Notes under the pieces: model-generated | What the model saw: only the letters and a program-made list of their open reading frames with translations | Told to the model about the DNA's origin: nothing | Database searches by the model: none | Program-made: the position numbers and the translations under genes | Assembly (NCBI RefSeq): GCF_019042275.1 | Contig: NZ_JAHQCW010000001.1 | Span: 279,261 to 343,260 of the forward strand | Length of the DNA stretch: 64,000 nucleotides | Source: Diplocloster agilis | GTDB taxonomy: Bacteria; Bacillota; Clostridia; Lachnospirales; Lachnospiraceae | Direction: 5' to 3' | Part shown: piece by piece, positions 8,944 through 18,084 of the stretch | Layout of the letters: the number at the start of each line of letters is the position of its first letter | How positions within the stretch are numbered: the stretch's first letter is position 1

Positions 8944-10266
8944 TTATGATTCTTCCGGTCGCCGGTCTAACTCCAGGTAATCCCGGTCTTTTAAGGCCGC
9001 CATGTTGATGCAGAATCCTATGATTCCCGTGATCAGGAAGATAAGCGCGATACCGGAACCTTTCCCGCTGCCCACCAAAAGCGCCGTCAGAGATTGCATC
9101 GGGGAAGCAACCGCCATCCACGGTTCGAATATATAATCCGCCAGAATTCCCCCCAGCAGATAGCCTGCCGGTATCGTGAAAAACTGGAAGGTCGCCTGTG
9201 TGGAAAATATCCGGCCCTGCATGTCCACCGGTATCTGTTCCCGCATTACGCTTGACATGCCGGCGTTCAGCAAGGGCAGCGGGAAATTTCCCAAAAAGGC
9301 CGCAAACGCCCATATGGTTTGGGTTCTGCCGACCGCCCACAGCACGTCGCACGCAAAGAAGGAAAGTCCGCAGGACAAAAAGATCGTTTTTCTCCTGCTG
9401 CCCCGCAGCTTTGCAAAGGTAGCCAGAAGACCGCCGCACAGTGTACCGAAACCAAGGCAGGCCGATACGGTCCCCAGGATTTTGGTATTGTTCGAGGTTC
9501 TGGATAGGATTAAGGCCGGCATCAGGGCATTTCCTCCCATGGAAGCCAGCAGATTGACCAGGGCGAAGAACAGAATCATTTTCCAGATCCCCCGGCGCTG
9601 CCTTAAATAACGGATGCCCTCCATACTGTTCTGCCAGAATCCCTCTTTCTCTGCTTTTGCCGCCGTGCGGATCTCCGGTATGGGGATCAGGAAGGCCAGT
9701 GTTAAAAATGCCGCGGCAAATGAAATCAGATCCACCGCCAGAACCGCCCGAAGCCCGCCAAAGGCCATCACTGCCGTTGCCAAAGCCGGCTGCAGGATGG
9801 AGACGCAGGATGCGGACAGCGCCTGCATGCCGCTTACATTGGAATAGTATTTTTTCGGTGTCAGCAGTGTCACCGCTACCATGGAAGCCGGCTGCTGAAA
9901 CGCATTCATGCATCCGATCAGCAGATTGATCAGATACAGATGCCACAGCTGCAGGCTGCCGGTACACAGCAGCAGGAGAATCGTGCCGCTTCCCGCGGCC
10001 GCTATGGTGTCGCAGACCAGCATGATGTTTTTTTTCTTCCATCTGTCCGCCAGCGTGCCCGCGGCGAAGCTGATCAGCACGTAGGGCAGATACGAAAAGA
10101 ACGCCATGGAAGCCGTGCTCATAGCGGTTCCTTTCTGCTGGTAAGCCCACAGTACCAGCGCATAGCTGGTCATGGCGCTGCCCAGCTCCGAGATGCTCTG
10201 ACTGATCCATAATATAATAAAGTTGGTTAATCCTGTTTCCTGTTTATTTGATTTTTGTCCTTTCAT
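8944..10266 (-). CDS. MFS transporter, DHA3/macrolide-efflux-like
   Basis: 440 residues with 12 predicted membrane helices. The loop between helices 2 and 3 reads AGTLADRWKKKN, the MFS motif A, and the second half carries a matching loop. The overall layout (FIILWISQSISELGSAMTSYALVLW at the N-terminus) resembles Mef-type drug or macrolide exporters and related uncharacterised permeases. It sits immediately before acylphosphatase and is separated by 207 bp from the debranching enzyme gene. The substrate is not predictable; resistance should not be assumed. Confidence 0.85.
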   Translation of the reverse strand: MKGQKSNKQETGLTNFIILWISQSISELGSAMTSYALVLWAYQQKGTAMSTASMAFFSYLPYVLISFAAGTLADRWKKKNIMLVCDTIAAAGSGTILLLLCTGSLQLWHLYLINLLIGCMNAFQQPASMVAVTLLTPKKYYSNVSGMQALSASCVSILQPALATAVMAFGGLRAVLAVDLISFAAAFLTLAFLIPIPEIRTAAKAEKEGFWQNSMEGIRYLRQRRGIWKMILFFALVNLLASMGGNALMPALILSRTSNNTKILGTVSACLGFGTLCGGLLATFAKLRGSRRKTIFLSCGLSFFACDVLWAVGRTQTIWAFAAFLGNFPLPLLNAGMSSVMREQIPVDMQGRIFSTQATFQFFTIPAGYLLGGILADYIFEPWMAVASPMQSLTALLVGSGKGSGIALIFLITGIIGFCINMAALKDRDYLELDRRPEES

Positions 10267-10337
10267 GGCTATTGCTCCTTAATTTTTTATAGTAACTTCA
10301 TTAAGAATGCAAAGCCTGCCCGGACGTTATTTATATC

Positions 10338-10376
10338 GCTCCATGCAATATTGCCCGGTTAAGCCCTGCATGGAGC
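10338..10376. terminator. Hairpin between debranching enzyme and MFS gene
   Basis: A 10-bp perfect stem GCTCCATGCA/TGCATGGAGC with a 19-nt loop. A T-run follows only on the plus strand, so for the minus-strand genes it may act as a pause or mRNA-end stem rather than a classic terminator. Confidence 0.45.
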
Positions 10377-10430
10377 TTTTACAATTACCAGTTTCATCTT
10401 TTCTTTTCCCTCCTGTTTCGCATTTTTTCT

Positions 10431-10463
10431 GCGTTATTCCCATTATTGCGTTATTCCCATTAT
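10431..10463. repeat. Short tandem repeat, 2 x 16 bp
   Basis: GCGTTATTCCCATTAT occurs twice with one base between the copies, just after the stop of the debranching enzyme gene. No function is evident; it may reflect replication slippage. Confidence 0.7.
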
Positions 10464-10473
10464 AGTATATAAA

Positions 10474-12606
10474 TCAGGAACTTGCGGCTCCTTCCAGCAG
10501 CAGGATGCTTCTGGGTTCCAATAAAACGGACTGCCCGGCCACAACTGTCCTGAACGATGGTTTTTCTATAAAGTCCTCACCCGGACCCTTTGCCGTATCC
10601 GCAACCACTCTAAAGGACAGACCGTCCGGCAGCTGCGGAAGTTTTACTTCATGCGCTTCCCAGTGCATATTCATTCCCAGATACAGGATGTCATCCTTCC
10701 TATCCTGCTCATCCCGTCCGGCGAACAGGACGCCGAGCACCCGCTCCTCTTCGGAATTATTCAGATCCCAGGGGGAAGTCCCGTGAAAGCTGGTCGGCGG
10801 GAAGCCGCAGGCAGCCGGCCCGCTCTGATCTCTGAGGATCGGATGCGCCTTGCGAAAAGCGATCATATTCGAGAAATACCGGTAGATGTCCGTATGTTTC
10901 TCAAGATCTGTCCAGTCCAGCCAGGATATGGCATTGTCCTGACAGTAGGCGTTATTATTGCCCTGCTGGCTGTTGCCAAATTCATCTCCGGAGAGAAGCA
11001 TCGGCGTTCCCATGCTGCACAGTAAAACCGTGGCCGCATTTTTGATGAGCTTTCTTCGAAGCGCCAGCACCGCGCTGTCATCGGTATCCCCCTCTACCCC
11101 GCAGTTCCAGCTGTTGCCGTTGTTATCCCCGTCCGTATTGTTCCAGCCGTTGGCCTCGTTGTGCTTCTGATTATAAGAATACAGATCCGCCAGCGTAAAT
11201 CCATCGTGGCAGGTCAAAAAGTTCACGGATGCGTCATCGCCTCGGTAAACCGGATCGTACAGATCCGGGGAACCGATGATCCGCTGGGCCACCGCGTCCC
11301 GAAGCCCTGCGTCGCCCTTCAGGAACCGCCGCAGGTCATCCCTGTATTTTCCGTTCCATTCCGACCACCGGCCCCAGGAAGGGAAGCTGCCCACCTGATA
11401 GAGCCCGCCTGCATCCCACGCCTCCGCGATCAGCTTGACGCTCCCTAAGATCGGATCATAGGCCAGCCGCTCCAGAAGCGGCGGCTTGCTCATGGGGGAA
11501 CCGTCCTCATTTCTGCCAAGGATAGACGCCAGGTCAAAGCGGAAGCCGTCGATCCGGTAAGCGGTCACCCAGTAGCGCAGGCATTGGATGATCAGGTCGT
11601 TCACGATCGGATTATTGCAGTTCAGGGTATTGCCGCAGCCGCTGAAATTATAATAATACCCTTCGGGGGTCAGAAGATAATAAATATTGTTATCCAGCCC
11701 CTTGAACGAGATATAAGGGCCGTTTTCATTGCCCTCCGCCGTATGGTTAAATACCACGTCCAGGATCACTTCTATTCCATTCTCGTGCAGCTCCCGGATC
11801 AGGGTTTTGAGCTCATCGTCCACGCCGTTATAATTCTTCGCGCAGGCATAGCTGGAGTTGGGAGCGAAATAACAGACCGTGTTATATCCCCAGTAATCCA
11901 GCAGCCTTTCTCCATTTACCATACGGTCGTCCCGGCATTCGTCAAACTCAAAGATCGGCATCAGCTCCACCGCGTTGATCCCCAGCTCCTTGAAATATCC
12001 GATCTTCTCCCGGATTCCTTCAAATGTGCCGGGATTTTTTACTCCCGACGACGGATGTTTCGTAAAACCGCGGACATGAAGCTCATAGATGACCAAATCT
12101 TTAAAATCCAGATTGGGCTGGTCATTTTCCCCCCAGTCAAAAGAATTGTGGACAATTTTCCCGCGGAAAGCCTTCCGCTGATCGTAAGGCTCCCACCTGC
12201 CCCAGATATGCTGTCCCGCCACCAGTCTGGCGTAAGGGTCCAGAATCAGCTTGGTTTTATCAAAAAGCAGCCCCTTTTCCGGCTGATACGGACCGTCCAG
12301 ACGGTAGGCGTATTCCGTCTGATCCGGATCGATGCCGTAGACGATCATGGAATACACATTCCCGATCCGGAAGCATTCCGGATACGGGATAACCGCATAG
12401 GGTTCCTCTTCCTCCGGGTGAAACAAAACCAGCTCGCAGGAGACCGCCCCGCGGGAATGGATCGTAAAGCAGACGCCTCCTAAAGTAACGGTTGCTCCGT
12501 TGGTCAGATACATGCCCGGCCGCACCCGGTATCCGTTCACCATAATGGCGGATGTGTCCTCCGCCTGGCTCCGGCTCTTATTCATCAGTTCCTCCGCACA
12601 CTCCAT
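10474..12606 (-). CDS. glgX: Glycogen debranching enzyme, GH13 isoamylase/GlgX type
   Basis: 710 residues. An N-terminal beta-sandwich (CBM48-like, roughly residues 25-150) is followed by a GH13 TIM barrel. The four GH13 regions are visible: DVVFNHT; GFRFDLAS with the nucleophile Asp; AEAWDAGG with the acid Glu; and TCHDGF with the third carboxylate. It hydrolyses alpha-1,6 branches of glycogen or limit dextrins in the cytoplasm. The ATG at 12606 lies 52 nt after the amidohydrolase stop. The gene is not in a glycogen operon here. Confidence 0.93.
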   Translation of the reverse strand: MECAEELMNKSRSQAEDTSAIMVNGYRVRPGMYLTNGATVTLGGVCFTIHSRGAVSCELVLFHPEEEEPYAVIPYPECFRIGNVYSMIVYGIDPDQTEYAYRLDGPYQPEKGLLFDKTKLILDPYARLVAGQHIWGRWEPYDQRKAFRGKIVHNSFDWGENDQPNLDFKDLVIYELHVRGFTKHPSSGVKNPGTFEGIREKIGYFKELGINAVELMPIFEFDECRDDRMVNGERLLDYWGYNTVCYFAPNSSYACAKNYNGVDDELKTLIRELHENGIEVILDVVFNHTAEGNENGPYISFKGLDNNIYYLLTPEGYYYNFSGCGNTLNCNNPIVNDLIIQCLRYWVTAYRIDGFRFDLASILGRNEDGSPMSKPPLLERLAYDPILGSVKLIAEAWDAGGLYQVGSFPSWGRWSEWNGKYRDDLRRFLKGDAGLRDAVAQRIIGSPDLYDPVYRGDDASVNFLTCHDGFTLADLYSYNQKHNEANGWNNTDGDNNGNSWNCGVEGDTDDSAVLALRRKLIKNAATVLLCSMGTPMLLSGDEFGNSQQGNNNAYCQDNAISWLDWTDLEKHTDIYRYFSNMIAFRKAHPILRDQSGPAACGFPPTSFHGTSPWDLNNSEEERVLGVLFAGRDEQDRKDDILYLGMNMHWEAHEVKLPQLPDGLSFRVVADTAKGPGEDFIEKPSFRTVVAGQSVLLEPRSILLLEGAASS

Positions 12607-12658
12607 ACGCTATACCTGCCTTTCTGCCTGGTATTCCCGGACCTTCCTCCAGGTGAAA

Positions 12659-14260
12659 TCAGATCTTATGTCCAGGCCCGGCCATCATGGCCAGAAACTC
12701 CGCAACCGATCCTTTTTTTCTTCTGCAGGCCTTACCGTCCAGGTAAAGCTGCCGAATCTGCACATTTCCTATTGTATGACGGTCCAGCTCCAGAAGATTC
12801 TGGTCTGATACCAGAAAATTAGCTCTTTTCCCAACCTCCAGCGTCCCAAGATCCCGCTCTTCCCCCAGCATGGCCGCCGGGTTCTTCGTATAGGTGCAAA
12901 GCGCCTGATACATGGTTAAGGATTCCTCCGGCCGGTAAAAATCGATCATTCCCAGCATCTGATCAAAAGGATTGATCTCCTGCACCGGCGAATCGCTGGA
13001 GCCGCATACGCATACGCCGTGCTCCATCAGCGTGCGAAGCGGCACCTGCTGTTCAATCAACGCATCCGGCAGGAATTGTTCATAACTTTTTAGATAGTGC
13101 CGGTCAATCCAGGAAAATCCGGGCTGCACGGTCACCGCCAGATTATTTTCGGCGCAGATTCTCTTCACCGCCTCCGGCGTGGGGAATTCAAAATGATCGA
13201 TGCGGTGCATCCGCCGCGGCTGAAACCCCGCATATCCATCCAGCACCCGGTCGATAGCCGCCTCCCCGATGGCATGGCTGCTGATCTGGTATCCTGCCTC
13301 ATCCGCTTTTCGCAGCATATCATCCACCTGTTCCTGTGTATAATAACATGCTCCCTTGGTTCCTGTATCCCGGTAGGGCGAATAAAACGCCGCGCTGTGG
13401 GAACCCACGGACCCGTCCATTTCCCATACGCCGCAGCCGCCGACCCGGGGCGTGCTCTGGTATCTGCGGTATTGCTCCGCCTGGGTAAGATCCGTGAACT
13501 GCAGATACAGCCTCACGTCTATATCCATATGAGAGGCGATCTTAGCCAGCATCCTGGTCAGCTTATCCTCCGGCACATCCCCGCTGCCGTCCAGCGCGCA
13601 TACGCCGCCGATCCCGTATTGGATGCAGAGATTGGTAAAGTTCGCCACCCCTCTGGCCAGCACCTTCGGCGTCACCGCTTTGCCGATCGACTCCATTACT
13701 TTTCCCTGGATAAATTCATGATCCTTACCGGTCAGTATCCCGTCGCACCCTTCCTGATAGATTCCCAGCTCTTTCATAAGCGCGGTGGACATACTGCTGC
13801 TGTGGCCGTCGATATTATAAAGTACGATCTTCCTGCCCTCCGTCCACTGATCCAGCTCCTGCCGGTTCGGCATCCTCCCCTCCCGTATTCCCGAGACAAT
13901 ATACTGATTCGCCACGATAATCCCTTTGCTCCGGTTGGTTTTGCACACTTCCTCTATCTTTTGGCGGACCCCGTCCAGAGTATCCGGTACGACCCTGCCG
14001 TCCCGGATCTCACAGATCACACAGCTGCCGGCCTGGAGCACCATCGTGTACAGCAGGTGCAGATGGCTGTCGATCAGCGCCGGGAACACATGCCTTTCCT
14101 CCAGGGAACATTCGTGGAAATACCCTCCCGGCCGGGTATCGCCCAGATAGCTGATCCTGCCGTCTGTCACTCCCATATAGCGGTAACACTCGTCCTCCGT
14201 ATCCATCGTGTGAAAATATCCGTCTTTAAACAGGCAATGCTGCATCATAATCGTATTCAT
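12659..14260 (-). CDS. Amidohydrolase, YtcJ/AepA-like
   Basis: 533 residues of the metal-dependent amidohydrolase superfamily. The HxH metal motif is in DSHLHLLY, later His ligands are in SSHAIGEAA and HRIDHFEF, and the catalytic Asp is in GSSDSPV. The C-terminal LEVGKRANFLVSD strand belongs to the small beta-sandwich. I chose ATG 14260: it overlaps the permease stop as ATGA, and GGTGAG precedes it. A longer open frame inside the permease gene is spurious. Co-translation with an amino-acid permease suggests a deacylase or lactamase acting on an imported amino-acid derivative (inference). Confidence 0.88.
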   Translation of the reverse strand: MNTIMMQHCLFKDGYFHTMDTEDECYRYMGVTDGRISYLGDTRPGGYFHECSLEERHVFPALIDSHLHLLYTMVLQAGSCVICEIRDGRVVPDTLDGVRQKIEEVCKTNRSKGIIVANQYIVSGIREGRMPNRQELDQWTEGRKIVLYNIDGHSSSMSTALMKELGIYQEGCDGILTGKDHEFIQGKVMESIGKAVTPKVLARGVANFTNLCIQYGIGGVCALDGSGDVPEDKLTRMLAKIASHMDIDVRLYLQFTDLTQAEQYRRYQSTPRVGGCGVWEMDGSVGSHSAAFYSPYRDTGTKGACYYTQEQVDDMLRKADEAGYQISSHAIGEAAIDRVLDGYAGFQPRRMHRIDHFEFPTPEAVKRICAENNLAVTVQPGFSWIDRHYLKSYEQFLPDALIEQQVPLRTLMEHGVCVCGSSDSPVQEINPFDQMLGMIDFYRPEESLTMYQALCTYTKNPAAMLGEERDLGTLEVGKRANFLVSDQNLLELDRHTIGNVQIRQLYLDGKACRRKKGSVAEFLAMMAGPGHKI

Positions 14261-15393
14261 ACGCTCACCACATTTCCGACCGCCATAAGAATATAGGCGA
14301 TCATAATCAAAATCTGCATCCCGGTCGTGCCGAACCGTCCCAGCATGGACTCCCCTTCTTCCCCGGACGCCTTCCGGTAAGCCGGAACCACCAGGATTGC
14401 CACCAAAATAGCGATCAGGCCGCCGGCCAGCCGCATGAATTCCATAAAACCGGCGATGGGCAAGAAGGTTAACAATAGCGAGGGAACCGTCGCTGCCACC
14501 CAGCAGGCTTTTCTCCCCCACTTCATCTGTTCCTGCACGATATCTCCCAGCGCCAGGGAGATCGACCAGTAGGTCGTCAGCATGGCCAGAACCATGAAGA
14601 CCGATCCAACCACCTGGGCCCAGGCCCCGATGCCTTTGCTCCAGCCGATCATAGCCATCTTAGTCACTTCCCCGGAGGAAATCAGGGAACACAGGGTAAT
14701 TACGATGATCAGCACCAGATTATTCATCAGGCCGAGAAATACGGCTTTCCTGATTTTCTTCGTATCTCTGTTCAGTCCGGTTACCGCCTGGGGTATGGAA
14801 AAGAACGCGGAAAAGGCAAACATAGCCATCCCGAAATATGCCAGTCCCTGATTCCAGGTGCCGGGCGTCATCGGCAAGCCCCGCTGCGGCCGCAGCAGGG
14901 ACGCTGCAGCCAGGATTCCGATCATCACAAAGATCACTGCCACCGCGGCTTTCTCGCTGACGCCTACCGCTTTTAGCCCGAACAGCACCACCACAGCCGC
15001 CGCCGCGTAGAAACACAGCCGGGATGCAGCCATCGGAATTCCTAACGCCGAATGGATGATCTCCGCCGCTCCCGCTATGTAGACCGCCAGATTTGTAAAT
15101 AAAACCAGGGCCATGATTACAAAGAAGGCTATGGTCAGCGCCTTCTGGAACCGTCCCTGAAAAAGGAATCGGGAAAACACCTGGATTAACTGGGGGTTAT
15201 CCCCGCTTTTGACCGCCATCTCCGCGATCATCATATGCAGGATATAGCTGGCCGCAAATGCAACGGCCAGGATCAGCAGGCTTATGGGTATCCCGTTTTT
15301 AGCCGCCAGGTAAGGCATCGCCATGACTCCGCCGCCGATTCCGTAGCCGGTGATAATGCAGGCGCTTTCCCAGGTAGTAAGCTGTTTTTTCAT
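14257..15393 (-). CDS. Aromatic/hydroxy amino-acid permease-like transporter
   Basis: 378 residues with about 11 predicted membrane helices. The N-terminal glycine-rich helix 1 (IITGYGIGGGVMAMPYLAAKNG) is typical of amino acid/proton symporters of the HAAAP/AAAP type. ATG 15393 has GGAGGAAAC 9 nt upstream; an open extension further upstream contains no ribosome site and is ignored. The stop codon overlaps the amidohydrolase start (ATGA), so the two are translationally coupled. A small stem GCGCAG/CTGCGC lies just upstream of the ribosome site. Confidence 0.85.
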   Translation of the reverse strand: MKKQLTTWESACIITGYGIGGGVMAMPYLAAKNGIPISLLILAVAFAASYILHMMIAEMAVKSGDNPQLIQVFSRFLFQGRFQKALTIAFFVIMALVLFTNLAVYIAGAAEIIHSALGIPMAASRLCFYAAAAVVVLFGLKAVGVSEKAAVAVIFVMIGILAAASLLRPQRGLPMTPGTWNQGLAYFGMAMFAFSAFFSIPQAVTGLNRDTKKIRKAVFLGLMNNLVLIIVITLCSLISSGEVTKMAMIGWSKGIGAWAQVVGSVFMVLAMLTTYWSISLALGDIVQEQMKWGRKACWVAATVPSLLLTFLPIAGFMEFMRLAGGLIAILVAILVVPAYRKASGEEGESMLGRFGTTGMQILIMIAYILMAVGNVVSV

Positions 15394-15502
15394 TATATTA
15401 GTTTCCTCCAGTGGCGCAGTTGCTGCGCTTTTATTCCATATTATAACGGTTCTCGCCCGGACAGTAAAGCCGCAATCTTTGGAAGGGGAGAATACGGCCA
15501 TT

Positions 15503-15677
15503 TGAGAGGGGACTGGCACATTCCGTCAGAAAAATAAGCCTGCCAAGCTACAAATGGCGGAAGGGGCCTGTCCCCGGATGTCGGCTCAATTCGAGTCAAC
15601 TTCCGGGGACAGGCCCCTTCCGCCATTTGTAGCTTGGCAGGCTTATTCTTCTGACGGAATGTGCCAGTCCCCTCTCA
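15503..15677. repeat. Long inverted repeat, 76-bp arms
   Basis: Left arm 15503-15578 and right arm 15602-15677 pair along 76 bp with essentially one mismatch around a 23-nt loop. The arms contain REP-like GGGGACAGGCCCC and GGGGACTGGC motifs. The right arm includes the last 12 codons of the MFS gene, whose terminal residues LRGDWHIPSEE are encoded by the repeat. The transcript would form an extremely stable hairpin at the gene end. There is no T-run, so it may protect or terminate mRNA by other means, or it is a mobile palindromic repeat. Confidence 0.93.
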
Positions 15678-16824
15678 GATAGCGGTATAACATGAGAATG
15701 GAGGCGACGGCCAGGCCGGCCAGAGCGGCCATCAGCAGATAGGAGGCGCGCACTCCGAATAACTGAAGCGACCATCCCATGAGCACCGGAAACAATGCGC
15801 CTCCGGCTCCGCAGGCCGAGGCCATAAGGCCGGTAACCGCTCCGGTCCTCCCGGGGTATTCCTCCGCAGCGATTCCCATAAGGGCCGGCCACACCGGCCC
15901 ATAGAAAATCCCCATCAGGAAGAACATAAGCGTTACCACAGACAGATCCGAGACAAAATATAAGCCGGCCAGAAGCATCATCGATCCGATATAACAGATC
16001 AAAAGCAACTTGCGTTTCAGCCGGTACAGGATTCCTGAAACGATTCTGGAAAGAATCATTGCCGACCAGAACGCCGCTATCACTCCGGACGCTTTCCCGG
16101 TAATCTGTAAATCCAATTCTAAAAAGGTATCGGCAAAATAGCCGGTCCCATTTTCGATTCCCACATAAATGACCATCGCAAATATGAGACAGCCCATGAC
16201 CAGATCCGGCCGAAACCGGCGTTCCTTATTTTCATTTTTCCCGGCCGGTACGGCCTCACGCCGCAGAGGCCGCACCTTCGTACAAAGCAGCGGTATCAGC
16301 ATACAGGCGTACAGCCCTGCCGGCATCAAAAACGTCAGTCTCCAGTCCATTCCAAACCTGCGGATGCCATAGTCCACCAGCAGCGGACCGGCTACCGCCC
16401 CCAGGCTGAAGCAGCTCTGGGTAAGGCTGATGTATCCTCCGGCCTTTTGGGCAAATTGATCCGTCAGGACCGCCGTCGCCGTACTCTCGCAGACACTGTA
16501 CCCGGACCCCAGTACAAAGATGCCGGTAAGCACCGCCCCATAACCCGGAGCCGCTATAATCAGCAGGCAGCCGGCCAGGAATACCAGCATGGCTCCCAGA
16601 ATGACATATTTCTTTCCCCACCGGTCCGAACATTTTCCAAAGATCAGCGGCATCAGCATAATCGCTCCGTATTGGGCGCCGATCATAAGGCCCATGGACG
16701 ACGTTGATATCCGGAATTCTTTTGCCATTTGGAGTACCGACAGCTGAAATCCTCCGGTCTCCACACCCAGGCCCAGCAATAATACGCAGACCACCGGAAA
16801 TAACATTTTTTCTTTGTTTTTCAT
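15643..16824 (-). CDS. MFS transporter
   Basis: 393 residues with 12 predicted helices and a motif A loop GKCSDRWGKKY between helices 2 and 3. It starts 5 nt after the M24 gene stop, so it belongs to the LacI-controlled cluster that includes the Rbs-type importer. Its C-terminal tail is encoded inside the 76-bp inverted repeat, so the original C-terminus may have been replaced by the element. The substrate is unknown; the context suggests the same compound or product as the adjacent M24 protein. Confidence 0.87.
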   Translation of the reverse strand: MKNKEKMLFPVVCVLLLGLGVETGGFQLSVLQMAKEFRISTSSMGLMIGAQYGAIMLMPLIFGKCSDRWGKKYVILGAMLVFLAGCLLIIAAPGYGAVLTGIFVLGSGYSVCESTATAVLTDQFAQKAGGYISLTQSCFSLGAVAGPLLVDYGIRRFGMDWRLTFLMPAGLYACMLIPLLCTKVRPLRREAVPAGKNENKERRFRPDLVMGCLIFAMVIYVGIENGTGYFADTFLELDLQITGKASGVIAAFWSAMILSRIVSGILYRLKRKLLLICYIGSMMLLAGLYFVSDLSVVTLMFFLMGIFYGPVWPALMGIAAEEYPGRTGAVTGLMASACGAGGALFPVLMGWSLQLFGVRASYLLMAALAGLAVASILMLYRYLRGDWHIPSEE

Positions 16825-16829
16825 TTTTC

Positions 16830-18008
16830 CTACAGAATCTCTATCACTTCCCTGCGGTAGTCAGAGAAGGATTCGGCGCCGTCCTTTGTGACCAGGAAGC
16901 CGTCCTCGATCCGCATACCGATCTGCCTTTCGTCATCTCCCAGGTATACGCAGGTACAAAAGGTCATTCCCTCTTCCAGCAGATAGTCGGAGTTGGACTC
17001 GATCCACGGATACTCCCCTTCCATCAGGCCGGTACCATGGCAGGGGCCATAGAGTATATGTCCGTCATAGCCCAGCTCTTTTAACGTCCGGTAGTGGGCG
17101 TCGCTCACCGCTCCCGCGTTGACGCCGGCCCTGACGGTCTCAAGGATCGCCCGCTGGGCGGCTAAGCCTGCTTCGATCAGGCCTCTTTGTACTTCATTCG
17201 CTTTCCCGATCACGACCGGACGGCCCATCGTGGAGGCGTAGCCTTCATAGCGGGTCCCGATCTGAATATGAACCAGATCGCCCGGCTCTATCACTTTATT
17301 CCGGCACCTGCTGATAGCCTGGTTGGAACCTTTGCCGGTCAGGATCCAGAACGGATAGGCCTCGCCCTCTCCGCCTTCCTCATATATTACAGACATGGCG
17401 ATACCCTTCACCTGATTTTCCGTCATACCCGCATGGATCTGCTCCACTACTTTTTTCATGGCCAGCTGCGTGATCCGATAGGCTTCCCGCATGCAGGCGA
17501 TCTCCGCCGGCGACTTATGCGCCCGGATCTTTGATACCATCAGGTCGGCTTTCACAAGCTCCGGATTTCCCACCTCCGGGAGAGCATCGGTCAATGCCTG
17601 ATAGATCACCTGTGTAATCAGGCAGGAACCCGCTATGCCCATTTTATGTAACTGCTTGCCGCCTGCTGCTTCCCGGATCACCGATACGAAGTCGTCCAGT
17701 TTCGCTCCGGGATATTCCGGCTCGGAAGATTCCCGGAAACAGAGAAGCTTGCGGATCTTTGGTATTCTGGACACATCTCCGGCGAAAGTACCGCTCTCCG
17801 GCCCTATAATCAGCAAAGGCTCTCCCTCGGCCGCCATCAGCACGCCCGCCGATTCAAAAGACGGCCAGTAATCGGAATAATACCTCACATACTGGGGTTC
17901 CGCTTCGTTTCCATAGGCCAAGAGCAAATCCAAGCCTTCCTGTTTCATCATTTCCTGCGTTTTTCGGATTCTCTCTTGGAATTCCTGATCTTCAATTCTG
18001 ATTCTCAT
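16830..18008 (-). CDS. M24 (creatinase/aminopeptidase fold) protein lacking most metal ligands
   Basis: 392 residues: an N-terminal creatinase-type domain (about 1-150) and a C-terminal pita-bread M24 domain. In metallo-M24 enzymes two Asp, one His and two Glu bind metal. Here the first Asp region reads VHIQIGTRYEGYASTMGR, with no Asp at either position; the region before it reads SNQAISR where a conserved PH is expected; and the first Glu site reads TFCTCVYL. Only the His in PCHGTG and the Glu in GMRIED remain. It is therefore probably a metal-independent hydrolase of unknown type or a non-catalytic homologue. It is linked to a solute importer and an MFS gene. Confidence 0.85.
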   Translation of the reverse strand: MRIRIEDQEFQERIRKTQEMMKQEGLDLLLAYGNEAEPQYVRYYSDYWPSFESAGVLMAAEGEPLLIIGPESGTFAGDVSRIPKIRKLLCFRESSEPEYPGAKLDDFVSVIREAAGGKQLHKMGIAGSCLITQVIYQALTDALPEVGNPELVKADLMVSKIRAHKSPAEIACMREAYRITQLAMKKVVEQIHAGMTENQVKGIAMSVIYEEGGEGEAYPFWILTGKGSNQAISRCRNKVIEPGDLVHIQIGTRYEGYASTMGRPVVIGKANEVQRGLIEAGLAAQRAILETVRAGVNAGAVSDAHYRTLKELGYDGHILYGPCHGTGLMEGEYPWIESNSDYLLEEGMTFCTCVYLGDDERQIGMRIEDGFLVTKDGAESFSDYRREVIEIL

Positions 18009-18032
18009 AGTTTAGCTCCTCACTTTTTACAA

Positions 18033-18065
18033 AGGCCGCCGTACCTGGATCGGACGGCGGCCTTC
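18033..18065 (-). terminator. Intercistronic GC-rich hairpin
   Basis: An 11-bp stem AAGGCCGCCGT/ACGGCGGCCTT with an 11-nt loop lies between the binding-protein gene and the M24 gene. On the minus strand it is followed by only a short T stretch, so partial termination is likely. Such hairpins after binding-protein genes often raise their expression relative to downstream genes. Confidence 0.6.
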
Positions 18066-18084
18066 TCTTTTTTATAAAATGTTT

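Noticed and set aside
8642..10210. 522-codon frame joining acylphosphatase to an upstream region
   Set aside because: The upstream 430 codons are an alternate-frame shadow of the MFS gene; only the last 89 codons are a gene.
12659..14521. Longer amidohydrolase start at 14521
   Set aside because: The extra 87 codons overlap the permease gene out of frame and have no ribosome site; ATGA coupling at 14257-14260 is the natural start.
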